Of a DNA stretch of 8,276 nucleotides, positions 1-7,785 are shown piece after piece. Numbering within the stretch: position 1 is the stretch's first letter; each line of letters starts with the position of its first letter. The translations under genes were made by a program, and so were the position numbers. The notes beneath the pieces were generated by a model. It worked only from the letters and a program-made list of their open reading frames with translations. It ran no database searches and was not told the DNA's origin. Source of the stretch: Vibrio sp. (GTDB lineage: Bacteria > Pseudomonadota > Gammaproteobacteria > Enterobacterales > Vibrionaceae); NCBI GenBank assembly GCA_007124475.1, contig SLFB01000157.1, positions 1 through 8,276 of the forward strand, given 5' to 3'.

Positions 1-2316
1 GACCCCGAAAACAATACCGCCTTAGAAGGTTTGTACAAATCTGGTGGGGCATTTTGTACTCAATGTGAAGCAGAAGGCTTCCGTCGCATTACTTATTTCT
101 TAGATCGCCCCGATATATTAGCCAAATACACCAGTACTGTGATTGCTGATAAAGCACACTATCCTTATTTACTCAGCAACGGTAATAAAATAGCTCAAGG
201 CGAGCTTGACAACGATCGTCACTGGGTTAAATGGCAAGATCCGCATCCAAAACCTGCTTATTTATTTGCTTTAGTGGCGGGTGATTTTGATGTTTTACGC
301 GATGAGTTTGTCACTGGCTCTGGGCGCAAAGTAGATTTAGAAATCTTCGTCGATAAAGGCAATTTAGATCGTGCTGGTCATGCCATGACCTCTTTGAAAA
401 ATTCCATGCAATGGGATGAACAGCGTTTTGGTTTAGAATACGATCTTGATATTTATATGATCGTGGCGGTGGACTTTTTCAATATGGGAGCGATGGAGAA
501 CAAAGGTTTAAATATCTTTAACTCTAAATTTGTATTAGCTAACGAGAAAACTGCCACTGACAATGATTATCTTGGCATTGAAGCGGTTATTGGTCATGAG
601 TATTTCCATAACTGGACGGGCAACCGGGTTACGTGTCGTGATTGGTTCCAGCTCAGCTTAAAAGAGGGCTTAACGGTATTTCGTGATCAAGAATTTTCCT
701 CTGATCTTGGCTCGCGCGCGGTGAATCGTATTAATAATGTTCGCATTATCCGTGGCCCGCAATTTGCTGAAGATGCCAGCCCAATGTCTCATCCAATCCG
801 TCCTGATAAAGTGATTGAAATGAATAACTTCTATACACTAACCGTGTATGAAAAAGGAAGTGAAGTGATTCGTATGATGCACACTTTATTGGGCGAAGAG
901 CGTTTCCAACAAGGGATGCAACTTTACTTCGCGCGTCATGATGGAACGGCGGCCACTTGTGAAGACTTTGTGTTGGCCATGGAGCAGGCTAGTGGTATTG
1001 ATTTAACTCAATTCCGTTTATGGTATAGCCAATCGGGTACACCACAATTGACGGTATCTAGCCATTATGATGAAAAGCAGCAGACTTATGCCTTGACGGT
1101 TGAACAAGCCACAGAGCCAACTCAAGATCAGCCAGAAAAACTGCCGCTGCATATCCCATTTAACATTGAATTATACCATCATGATGGCTCGGTTGTTCCG
1201 TTACAATGTAATGGGAAGCCAGTGGATAACGTGTTAAATGTGACTCAAGCCAAGCAAACCTTTGTGTTCGAACAGGTAACCAGTCAGCCTATTCCTTCAT
1301 TGCTGCGTGAATTTTCTGCGCCAGTGAAACTGGATTACGACTACAGCGATCAAGAGTTAACCTTTTTAATGGTGCATGCCACCAACCAATTTGCACAGTG
1401 GGATGCTGGGCAAATGCTATTAGCTAAATATATCCGAGCGAATGTCAGTGCGGTTCAACAGCAGCAAGCTGTTACTTTACCTGAATCAGTGGTGGATGCA
1501 TTCCGTGGGGTATTACTTAATGATCAACTTGAGCCTGCATTTGTAGCGGAAATGCTGGCTTTGCCAAGCCACAATGAAGTCTCTGGTTGGTATAAACAGG
1601 TCGATGTTGATGCTATTGCTAGCGTATTGCAGCAATTGAAAATTATCCTAGCGACTGAGTTAGAAGATGAACTGAGTGCCACTTATCATTTACTGAAGCA
1701 AGCTGACTATTCTATTGATCATGCCGCCATTGGTAAGCGTACATTGCGCAATACTTGCTTGGCTTTGCTAGCCTTTACCGAGCAAGGGAACCGTTTAGTA
1801 AAAGATCAGTATCAGCAAGCCAATAATATGACAGATACGATAGCGGCTATGAGTGCCGCGAATAGTGCTCAACTGGCCTGTCGTGCTGAATTGATGGCTG
1901 ATTATAGTAACCAGTGGCAACACGATGGCTTGGTGATGGATAAATGGTTTGCCCTGCAAGGGACTAACCCAGCCCCTGAAGCGTTGACTGTGATTAAACA
2001 AACGATGCAACATCCAGCGTTTAGTTTGAAAAATCCAAACCGTATTCGTAGTCTTATTGGTTCATTCTTTACAGCAAACCCAGTGAACTTCCATACCCGT
2101 AGTGGAGATGGTTATCGTTTTGCTGGTGAAATACTGCGTGAGCTCAATAGTAGTAATCCTCAAGTGGCGTCTCGTTTGATTGATCCATTACTTAAATTCA
2201 AACGCTACGATCAAGAGCGTCAGGCTATGATGCAGGTCGAGCTGGAGTCGCTACAGTCACTGGATAATCTGGCGCGTGATTTATTTGAGAAAGTGACTAA
2301 AGCGTTAGAGGCGTAA
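1..2316 (+). CDS. pepN: Aminopeptidase N (PepN, M1 family), 5'-truncated by window edge
   Basis: Zinc metallo-aminopeptidase of family M1 (gluzincin), a cytosolic enzyme that removes N-terminal residues from peptides in the last steps of protein turnover. The frame is open from base 1 and 771 residues are visible. Alignment from memory with the 870-residue E. coli PepN gives an offset of 98, so roughly 98 N-terminal residues are missing; the TTG at 31 is an internal Leu codon, not a start. Using E. coli numbering, the substrate-anchoring Gln119 and Glu121 (CTQCEAEG) are at bases 61-69. The exopeptidase motif GAMEN with Glu264 is at 487-501. The zinc motif HEYFH (His297, Glu298, His301) is at 595-609, the third ligand Glu320 is at 664-666, and transition-state Tyr381 is at 847-849. 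All catalytic residues are therefore intact. The rest of the catalytic domain, a small beta domain and the long C-terminal helical domain follow, ending in a PepN-like KVTKALEA tail. An intrinsic terminator follows 42 bases after the stop. Identity is essentially certain. Confidence 0.98.
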   Translation, partial: DPENNTALEGLYKSGGAFCTQCEAEGFRRITYFLDRPDILAKYTSTVIADKAHYPYLLSNGNKIAQGELDNDRHWVKWQDPHPKPAYLFALVAGDFDVLRDEFVTGSGRKVDLEIFVDKGNLDRAGHAMTSLKNSMQWDEQRFGLEYDLDIYMIVAVDFFNMGAMENKGLNIFNSKFVLANEKTATDNDYLGIEAVIGHEYFHNWTGNRVTCRDWFQLSLKEGLTVFRDQEFSSDLGSRAVNRINNVRIIRGPQFAEDASPMSHPIRPDKVIEMNNFYTLTVYEKGSEVIRMMHTLLGEERFQQGMQLYFARHDGTAATCEDFVLAMEQASGIDLTQFRLWYSQSGTPQLTVSSHYDEKQQTYALTVEQATEPTQDQPEKLPLHIPFNIELYHHDGSVVPLQCNGKPVDNVLNVTQAKQTFVFEQVTSQPIPSLLREFSAPVKLDYDYSDQELTFLMVHATNQFAQWDAGQMLLAKYIRANVSAVQQQQAVTLPESVVDAFRGVLLNDQLEPAFVAEMLALPSHNEVSGWYKQVDVDAIASVLQQLKIILATELEDELSATYHLLKQADYSIDHAAIGKRTLRNTCLALLAFTEQGNRLVKDQYQQANNMTDTIAAMSAANSAQLACRAELMADYSNQWQHDGLVMDKWFALQGTNPAPEALTVIKQTMQHPAFSLKNPNRIRSLIGSFFTANPVNFHTRSGDGYRFAGEILRELNSSNPQVASRLIDPLLKFKRYDQERQAMMQVELESLQSLDNLARDLFEKVTKALEA

Positions 2317-2358
2317 GCTTGTTAGTCTAGGCAGTAAGTCACAACGTCACAAATAGAG

Positions 2359-2384
2359 TGGGGAGGCCAAGCTTCCCCATTTTT
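2359..2384 (+). terminator. Rho-independent terminator of pepN
   Basis: The arms TGGGGAGGC (2359-2367) and GCTTCCCCA (2371-2379) form a 9-bp stem containing one G-U pair and closed by a CAA loop. A run of five T (2380-2384) follows directly. It lies 42 bases after the pepN stop and well before the next gene, so it should end the pepN transcript. There is no comparable A-tract upstream of the stem, so it looks unidirectional. Confidence 0.88.
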
Positions 2385-2467
2385 CTATATGACTTGTCTA
2401 CCCCTTTGAACACTTAGGATATATTATTTTCGTCTCACGTTATTTTTGATCCTATGAATCTCGAGCT

Positions 2468-2689
2468 ATGAACCAGTATTATTTTTCACTCAATATTCCT
2501 TACCAAACTTTCCTTGCCCATTATTCAGGGGCAGCCAGCCACATTGTGGTGATGACTGAACAAGGTATCCGCCTACAGTTAGCGGCAGCAAAATTTCGGC
2601 CGTTTCTTAGCCAAATTGGAGTAAAAGGTCGATTTCGTCTAATAACTAACCAAAGTAATCAGTTTGTAAAGTTAGAAATTCTGTCATGA
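2468..2689 (+). CDS. DUF2835 family protein, function unknown
   Basis: A 73-residue protein recognised by its overall pattern as DUF2835, a small uncharacterised family of gammaproteobacteria. Recognisable pieces are the MNQYYFSLNI start, a central IVVMTEQG segment, KFRPFLSQIGVKGRFRL, and a short FVKLEIL end. The length is normal for the family. It has no signal peptide or membrane segment. It is basic (about seven Lys/Arg against two Glu and no Asp) and alternates short predicted strands, so a small cytosolic beta-rich domain is likely; that part is inference. ATG 2468 is the only plausible start, because an in-frame TGA lies at 2447-2449 and no other start codon intervenes. The Shine-Dalgarno is poor: only GAG at 2463-2465, too close to the ATG. 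The gene sits between the pepN terminator and the glutamate dehydrogenase promoter, so it probably has its own transcript. An AT-rich TATATT at 2420-2425 could be a -10, but no convincing -35 accompanies it. Confidence 0.88.
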   Translation: MNQYYFSLNIPYQTFLAHYSGAASHIVVMTEQGIRLQLAAAKFRPFLSQIGVKGRFRLITNQSNQFVKLEILS

Positions 2690-2765
2690 GTCAGTTTTAT
2701 GGTGATTTGAATCGCTACTCTTGTCACATTCTTAAACATTTCACTATCAATTCCATGCAAACATG

Positions 2766-2794
2766 TTAACGAAAGGTTAGCAAAGCTCTACAAT
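2766..2794 (+). promoter_or_regulatory. Predicted sigma70 promoter of the glutamate dehydrogenase gene
   Basis: TTAACG (2766-2771, 4 of 6 to the -35 consensus) is followed after exactly 17 bases by TACAAT (2789-2794, 5 of 6 to the -10 consensus). Transcription would begin near 2801, leaving a leader of about 73 bases before ATG 2874. It is the best-matching pair in the 184-base gap between DUF2835 and the dehydrogenase gene. It is a prediction by eye only. Confidence 0.5.
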
Positions 2795-2863
2795 AGCACT
2801 CGTATTATCGTAAGTTATAACTATGCTTAACGCATACCCTACCAGCTTATAATTCTAATATTT

Positions 2864-2867
2864 GGAG
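2864..2867 (+). promoter_or_regulatory. Shine-Dalgarno deciding the glutamate dehydrogenase start
   Basis: GGAG lies six bases before ATG 2874. A TTG at 2862 is in the same frame and would add four residues, but it overlaps this ribosome-binding site and has none of its own. The ATG is therefore the better start and gives a 1,613-residue product. Confidence 0.8.
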
Positions 2868-2873
2868 TCGCTT

Positions 2874-5800
2874 ATGACCGCGCGTGAAAGTTTGATGCCG
2901 GTTCTACTTGAGAAAGTATACCAGCTTATTGAGGACAAACTTGAGCTTGCTCATCAACCTCTTGTTGCTCAACTCGGACAACACCTGTTCAGTAATGTAG
3001 CGCAAGATGATCTTAATAAACGTAATGAATCCGATTTGTATGGTGCTGTAGTCAGTCTCTGGCATCATATTAACGAGAAAAAACCTGAGCAACGTTCTGT
3101 ACGAGTGTTTAATCCAACAGTGAGTAAACATGGTTGGCAATCGACTCATACGATTGTTGAAATTGTTGTCCCAGACACCCCGTTTTTGGTTGACTCAATT
3201 AAAATGACCCTCAGTCGCCTCGAATTAACCTCTCACTTAATGCTCAATGGTCCAACGCATATTGATCGTGATAGCAAAGGTGCTGTGACGAGTATTGGCC
3301 AAGGTGCTGGTGCACTACAATCTCTGTTCCATATCGAAGTTGACCGTCTCAGCAGTAAAGAAGAAATGACGGCTTTAAAAAATGAGCTGCTGGATATTTT
3401 GAATGATACTGCTTTAGTAGTACATGATTGGAAACCCATGACAGCGAAGCTTGAACAAGTGATCAAGCAGCTAGAAGACCAGAAAGAACATATCCCCGTG
3501 GCGAGTGAACATTATCAGGAAACCCTGATTTTCTTACGTTGGCTCGGCGCACATAATTTTACTTTTATGGGTTACAAAGAATTCGACTTAGTAGGTCATG
3601 ATGATGAGACTGAATTGCGTCCTAATAGCGAGCCTGGTCTTGGGTTGTTTTCTGATCCTAAACGAGTGCGAGCGGTAAAATTAGCGCAATTTTCTGACTC
3701 TGCACGGCTTGAAGCGAAAAAACCATTCCTACTGATCTTAACCAAAGGTAATAAACAGTCCCGCATTCATCGCCCAGCCTATACCGATTATATTGGCATC
3801 AAGAAATTTGATGCCAATGGAAAAGTGATCGGTGAGCATCGTTTCACTGGCTTATATACCTCGGCGGTTTATAACCAAACGGTTGAAAGTATTCCGCTAG
3901 TACGTGAAAAAGTGCAGCGCATTCTACAAGCCAGTGGCTATCGTGTTGGCTCCTACGCTTATAAAGCGTTGCATAATATCCTTGAAAATTACCCACGTGA
4001 TGAGTTGCTGCAAGCGAAAGAAGATGAGCTACTCGAAGTCGGAATGGGTGTTGTGCAGATGCAAGACCGTGACTTAATTCGTTTATTTGTACGTAAAGAT
4101 CCATTTGGTCGATTTTTTAGTTGCATGGTTTATGTGACTAAAGAGCGTTATAACACCGAATTACGTCGTCAAACTCAACGTTTATTAAAGCAATACTTTG
4201 GCTGTGAGCAAGAAGTTGAATTTACGACGTATTTCTCTGAAAGCCCGCTAGCGAGAACTCATTATATAGTTCGAGTCGATAATGATAATACGAATATTGA
4301 TGTGAAGAAGGTAGAACAGAATTTAATGGAAGCATCAACCAGCTGGGATGACCGTTTAGCGCAAGCCATTATTGCTAATTTTGGTGAGAACTCAGGTTTA
4401 TCTTTGGCCAAAGCTTATTTACATGCTTTTCCTCGCTCTTATAAAGAAGATGTGATGCCCGGTTCAGCCGTGGCGGATATTGAACGACTTGAGGCTTTGA
4501 ACGAAGACAATAAATTAGGCATGTTGTTCTATCGACCTCAAGAAGAAGTGGCTGATTCAAAAGCGGTACGCTTAAAACTTTATCATCGTGATGAGCCGAT
4601 CCATTTATCGGATGTTATGCCGATGTTGGAAAACCTGGGTTTACGTGTGATTGGTGAGTCGCCATATGAGATAACCAAACACAATGGTCAAACCTATTGG
4701 ATACTTGATTTCTCTATGCTGCACAAAAGTGATAAGCAGGTTGATTTACGAGAAGCGAGAGACCGATTCCAGCAAGCGTTTTCAGCGATTTGGCATGGTG
4801 ATTTAGAGAGTGATGGTTTTAACCGATTGGTACTTGGCGCGTCTTTAACTGGTCGCGAAATTTCTATTTTACGCGCTTATGCCCGCTATATGCGACAAGT
4901 GGGTTTCCCGTTCAGTCAGCACTATATTGAAGATACATTAAGCCATTATCCTGATTTAGCGAAAGGTTTAGTGGATCTGTTTGTGCGTCGATTTGCTCCT
5001 AAATATAAAGGTTCGCAAAAATCGCAAGCGGAATTAGTCGCGACATTAACTGAACAATTGGATCATGTTGAAAGCCTCGATGATGACCGTATCCTGCGTC
5101 GTTATATGGAAATGATCAACGCAACATTACGCACTAACTATTTCCAATTAGATCAAGATAAACAACCTAAACCATGGTTGGCGTTAAAACTCAAACCGAG
5201 TGAAATCCCAGACATTCCGGCACCGGTGCCTGCTTTCGAGATTTTTGTTTATGCACCTGATATCGAAGGGGTTCACTTACGCGGCGGTAAAGTGGCACGT
5301 GGTGGTTTACGTTGGTCTGATCGCCAAGAGGATTTCCGTACCGAGATCCTAGGGCTAGTGAAAGCGCAACAAGTTAAAAATACCGTCATTGTCCCTGTAG
5401 GTGCTAAAGGCGGTTTTGTCTGTAAAAAACAACATTTGTTCAGTGGTCGAGATGAAATTTTCGCTGAAGGACAGCGTTGCTATAAGCGCTTTATCCAAGC
5501 GTTATTGGATGTGACTGATAACATAGTGGAAGGTGAAATTGTTCCGCCAGTCAATGTGGTACGTCATGATGAAGACGATCCTTATTTGGTGGTTGCTGCA
5601 GACAAAGGCACCGCGACGTTCTCTGATTTAGCGAACTCAATTTCAAGCGATTATCAATTTTGGTTAGGTGATGCGTTTGCCTCTGGTGGCTCCAATGGCT
5701 ATGACCATAAAGCGATGGGGATTACGGCCCGTGGTGGATGGGAATCGGTGAAGCGTCATTTCCGTGAATTAGGCATTAATTGCCAAACCACAGATTTTAC

Positions 5801-7715
5801 CGCGGTTGGTATTGGTGATATGGCCGGGGATGTCTTTGGTAACGGCATGTTATTGTCTCAGCATATTCGTCTGCAAGCAGCCTTTAACCATTTGCATATC
5901 TTTATTGACCCTAATCCCGATGCACAAACGAGCTGGCAAGAGCGTCAACGCTTGTTCAAATTACCACGCTCAAGTTGGGAAGATTACAATGCGGAGCTTA
6001 TTTCACAAGGTGGTGGAGTGTTCTCTCGCAAAGCTAAGTCAATACCACTAAGCACTGAAATGCAAAAGATGCTCGGCACCAAAAAAGCCTCGTTAGCACC
6101 AAATGAACTGATCAAGATGATCTTAAAAATGCAGGTTGATCTGATTTGGAATGGTGGCATCGGGACTTATATTAAGTCTTCGAAAGAGTCGCACTCTGAC
6201 GTTGGAGATAGAGCCAATGATGTTGTGCGAGTCGATGGCGGTGAAGTCAAAGCGAGAATTATTGGTGAAGGTGGTAACCTTGGCGTGACTCAATTAGGGC
6301 GTGTTGAGTATGCCTTATCGGGTGGCCGAGTTAATACCGATTTTGTTGATAATGTTGGTGGCGTTGATTGCTCGGATAATGAAGTTAACATCAAGATCTT
6401 CTTAAATGGCTTGGTCGCTAATGGCGATCTCACGGTTAAGCAACGTAATCAAATCCTTGAATCGATGGAAGATGAAGTGGGTGAGATTGTTATCGAAGAT
6501 GCTTACACGCAATCAGAGTCAATTTCTGTCACAGAGCAATTAGGTGTTGAAGTGGTGAAAGAGCAAATTCGCTTTATTCATCATATGGAAAAAGCCGGTT
6601 ATCTCGATCGTGCGCTTGAACACATTCCTGATGACGAAACTTTATTAGAGCGAGAAAAACAAGGCTTTGCTTTAACTCGTCCTGAACTATCTGTGCTGGT
6701 GGCTTATGGCAAGATGGCGCTGAAAGAAGATCTCGCCTGTGATGAAATCGCCAGTGATCAATTCCATGCTCAGCAGTTACTACAATACTTTCCCTCCAAG
6801 TTACGTGGTAACTATTTGCAGCAGATGCAAAACCATCCATTACGTAAAGAGATTATCGCTACAGCATTGGCAAACCAAATGGTCAATGAAATGGGGTGTA
6901 ACTTCGTCACTCGTTTACAAGAAGAAACCGGAGCCAGTGTCACGGATATTGCTCACTCTTATGCAGCGGCGCGAGAAATCTTTGATTTAGGCTCGGTATT
7001 AGAGCAGGTGCGTGGATTGGATAATCAGGCCAGCACCGTTGCTCAATACCAAGTCATGTTCCAGGTACGAAGAACGTTACGCCGTCTCTCTCGTTGGTTA
7101 TTACGAAATCGAATGGGTAAACAATCGGTTCAATCGTTAATTGATGAATATCAAGCGGATGTAAAAACAATTACCAGCCAATTAGATGGCTTATTGGTCA
7201 GTGATGAAGTAGCAGAACATGATTTGCAAGCTAATAAGTGGATAGAGCAAGGCATTACGCCTGAGATTGCTCATTATGTGTCTCGATTATCGAGCCTTTA
7301 CTCGGCACTGGATATATCTACAGTATCCCATGAAAAAGGCATTAGTGTACAAGATGTCGCTAAATTGTACTTCAACTTAGGTGATCGGTTATCTATTCAT
7401 TGGTTCTTAAAGCAAATTAACAATCAAGCGGTAGAAAATAACTGGCAAGCCCTAGCAAGAGCGGCGTTCCGAGAAGATCTTGATTGGCAACAGCGTCAAT
7501 TAACATCACAGGTTCTCACTACTAGCCAAGGGGCAGAAATCAGCGATGTGATGCTCGCGCTGCAACATTGGATGGATAGCCATGCTGTTGCTTTGCAACG
7601 TTGGGAGAATATTCTCAATGAATTTAAAGTTGGCTCGGTGCATGAGTTTGCGAAGTTCTCTGTGGCAATGCGTGAATTGATGTTGCTCAACTTAAATTGC
7701 CTCGCCACCGAATAA
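2874..7715 (+). CDS. Large NAD-dependent glutamate dehydrogenase (180-kDa class)
   Basis: Oxidises L-glutamate to 2-oxoglutarate and ammonium with NAD+, chiefly a catabolic, cytosolic role. It is called gdhB in Pseudomonas, but no symbol is settled here. The product has 1,613 residues, normal for this large class and far longer than the roughly 450-residue hexameric enzymes. The N-terminal third carries ACT-like regulatory modules: about 76-190 (VVPDTPFLVDS at 99-109), about 403-500 (starting RLFVRKDPFGRFF), and about 565-650. The catalytic domain spans roughly 720-1230. Within it are GGKVARGGLRWSDR (804-817), Lys830 and Lys835, and PVGAKGG with Lys845, the likely catalytic lysine by analogy with GGGKGG of small GDHs. 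ADKGT with Asp910 is the likely catalytic aspartate. GIGDMAGDVFGNG (979-991) is the nucleotide-binding loop, followed by WNGGIGTY from 1092 and IGEGGNLG from 1130. A long helical C-terminal region includes LTRPELSVL (1267-1275) and an Arg-rich RRTLRRLSRWLLRN near 1400. No frameshift or missing key residue was seen. In relatives this class is allosterically controlled by amino acids, and the ACT modules suggest the same here. Confidence 0.97.
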   Translation: MTARESLMPVLLEKVYQLIEDKLELAHQPLVAQLGQHLFSNVAQDDLNKRNESDLYGAVVSLWHHINEKKPEQRSVRVFNPTVSKHGWQSTHTIVEIVVPDTPFLVDSIKMTLSRLELTSHLMLNGPTHIDRDSKGAVTSIGQGAGALQSLFHIEVDRLSSKEEMTALKNELLDILNDTALVVHDWKPMTAKLEQVIKQLEDQKEHIPVASEHYQETLIFLRWLGAHNFTFMGYKEFDLVGHDDETELRPNSEPGLGLFSDPKRVRAVKLAQFSDSARLEAKKPFLLILTKGNKQSRIHRPAYTDYIGIKKFDANGKVIGEHRFTGLYTSAVYNQTVESIPLVREKVQRILQASGYRVGSYAYKALHNILENYPRDELLQAKEDELLEVGMGVVQMQDRDLIRLFVRKDPFGRFFSCMVYVTKERYNTELRRQTQRLLKQYFGCEQEVEFTTYFSESPLARTHYIVRVDNDNTNIDVKKVEQNLMEASTSWDDRLAQAIIANFGENSGLSLAKAYLHAFPRSYKEDVMPGSAVADIERLEALNEDNKLGMLFYRPQEEVADSKAVRLKLYHRDEPIHLSDVMPMLENLGLRVIGESPYEITKHNGQTYWILDFSMLHKSDKQVDLREARDRFQQAFSAIWHGDLESDGFNRLVLGASLTGREISILRAYARYMRQVGFPFSQHYIEDTLSHYPDLAKGLVDLFVRRFAPKYKGSQKSQAELVATLTEQLDHVESLDDDRILRRYMEMINATLRTNYFQLDQDKQPKPWLALKLKPSEIPDIPAPVPAFEIFVYAPDIEGVHLRGGKVARGGLRWSDRQEDFRTEILGLVKAQQVKNTVIVPVGAKGGFVCKKQHLFSGRDEIFAEGQRCYKRFIQALLDVTDNIVEGEIVPPVNVVRHDEDDPYLVVAADKGTATFSDLANSISSDYQFWLGDAFASGGSNGYDHKAMGITARGGWESVKRHFRELGINCQTTDFTAVGIGDMAGDVFGNGMLLSQHIRLQAAFNHLHIFIDPNPDAQTSWQERQRLFKLPRSSWEDYNAELISQGGGVFSRKAKSIPLSTEMQKMLGTKKASLAPNELIKMILKMQVDLIWNGGIGTYIKSSKESHSDVGDRANDVVRVDGGEVKARIIGEGGNLGVTQLGRVEYALSGGRVNTDFVDNVGGVDCSDNEVNIKIFLNGLVANGDLTVKQRNQILESMEDEVGEIVIEDAYTQSESISVTEQLGVEVVKEQIRFIHHMEKAGYLDRALEHIPDDETLLEREKQGFALTRPELSVLVAYGKMALKEDLACDEIASDQFHAQQLLQYFPSKLRGNYLQQMQNHPLRKEIIATALANQMVNEMGCNFVTRLQEETGASVTDIAHSYAAAREIFDLGSVLEQVRGLDNQASTVAQYQVMFQVRRTLRRLSRWLLRNRMGKQSVQSLIDEYQADVKTITSQLDGLLVSDEVAEHDLQANKWIEQGITPEIAHYVSRLSSLYSALDISTVSHEKGISVQDVAKLYFNLGDRLSIHWFLKQINNQAVENNWQALARAAFREDLDWQQRQLTSQVLTTSQGAEISDVMLALQHWMDSHAVALQRWENILNEFKVGSVHEFAKFSVAMRELMLLNLNCLATE

Positions 7716-7718
7716 ACA

Positions 7719-7747
7719 TTGAATTGCAAGGCAAATCGTTCAATAAT
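7719..7747 (+). promoter_or_regulatory. Candidate pyrD promoter
   Basis: TTGAAT (7719-7724, 4 of 6 to the -35 consensus), a 17-base spacer, and AATAAT (7742-7747, 5 of 6 to the -10 consensus but lacking its first T). A start six to eight bases downstream would fall in GCCCCG at 7751-7756, the 5' arm of the following hairpin. The intergenic gap is only 70 bases and contains a terminator, so pyrD needs a promoter here, one inside the end of the dehydrogenase gene, or read-through. Prediction by eye. Confidence 0.4.
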
Positions 7748-7750
7748 AAC

Positions 7751-7775
7751 GCCCCGTTTACACGGGGCTTTTTTT
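7751..7775 (+). terminator. Rho-independent terminator between glutamate dehydrogenase and pyrD
   Basis: GCCCCGT (7751-7757) pairs perfectly with ACGGGGC (7762-7768) around a TTAC loop and is followed by seven T (7769-7775). It is a compact, GC-rich, textbook terminator 35 bases after the dehydrogenase stop. Its T-run ends one base before CGGAGG, the pyrD ribosome-binding region, and ten bases before the pyrD ATG. It may therefore also act within the pyrD leader. Confidence 0.9.
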
Positions 7776-7776
7776 C

Positions 7777-7781
7777 GGAGG
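7777..7781 (+). promoter_or_regulatory. Shine-Dalgarno of pyrD
   Basis: GGAGG, a near-full match to the anti-Shine-Dalgarno, lies four bases before ATG 7786. This is strong pairing with slightly short spacing. It supports ATG 7786 as the start, as does the alignment of the first residues with E. coli PyrD. Confidence 0.85.
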
Positions 7782-7785
7782 CACA

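Noticed and set aside
31..33. TTG at 31 as a start codon for aminopeptidase N
   Set aside because: The frame is open from base 1 with PepN-like residues upstream of it (NTALEG), and the alignment shows about 98 residues lie outside the window. The TTG is an internal Leu codon.
2338..2352. Two copies of GTCACAA after pepN
   Set aside because: Only seven bases long with an 8-base period. There is no further copy and no symmetry; likely chance.
2395..2425. Promoter for DUF2835 using TATATT (2420-2425) or TATTAT (2422-2427) as the -10
   Set aside because: The -10-like elements are good, but the possible -35 elements TTGAAC (2406-2411) and TTGTCT (2394-2399) are at the wrong distance (8-10 or 20-22 bases). 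A promoter probably exists here but cannot be placed.
2686..2769. A 27-codon ORF starting in an ATGA overlap with the DUF2835 stop
   Set aside because: No Shine-Dalgarno and no recognisable sequence. Its end runs into the predicted -35 box of the dehydrogenase promoter. An ATGA overlap of this kind often occurs by chance.
2862..2864. TTG at 2862 as the start of the glutamate dehydrogenase
   Set aside because: It overlaps the GGAG ribosome site that serves ATG 2874 and has no ribosome site of its own.
6574..6840. Antisense and off-frame ORFs of 60-100 codons inside pepN, the dehydrogenase gene and pyrD
   Set aside because: They lie wholly over well-identified coding sequence, show no family resemblance or ribosome sites, and are shadows of the real frames.
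7721..7740. Possible PurR-like site (GGCAAATCGTT) upstream of pyrD
   Set aside because: E. coli pyrD is subject to PurR, and GCAAA and CGTT are present, but one extra base breaks the required palindromic spacing and the flanks do not match.
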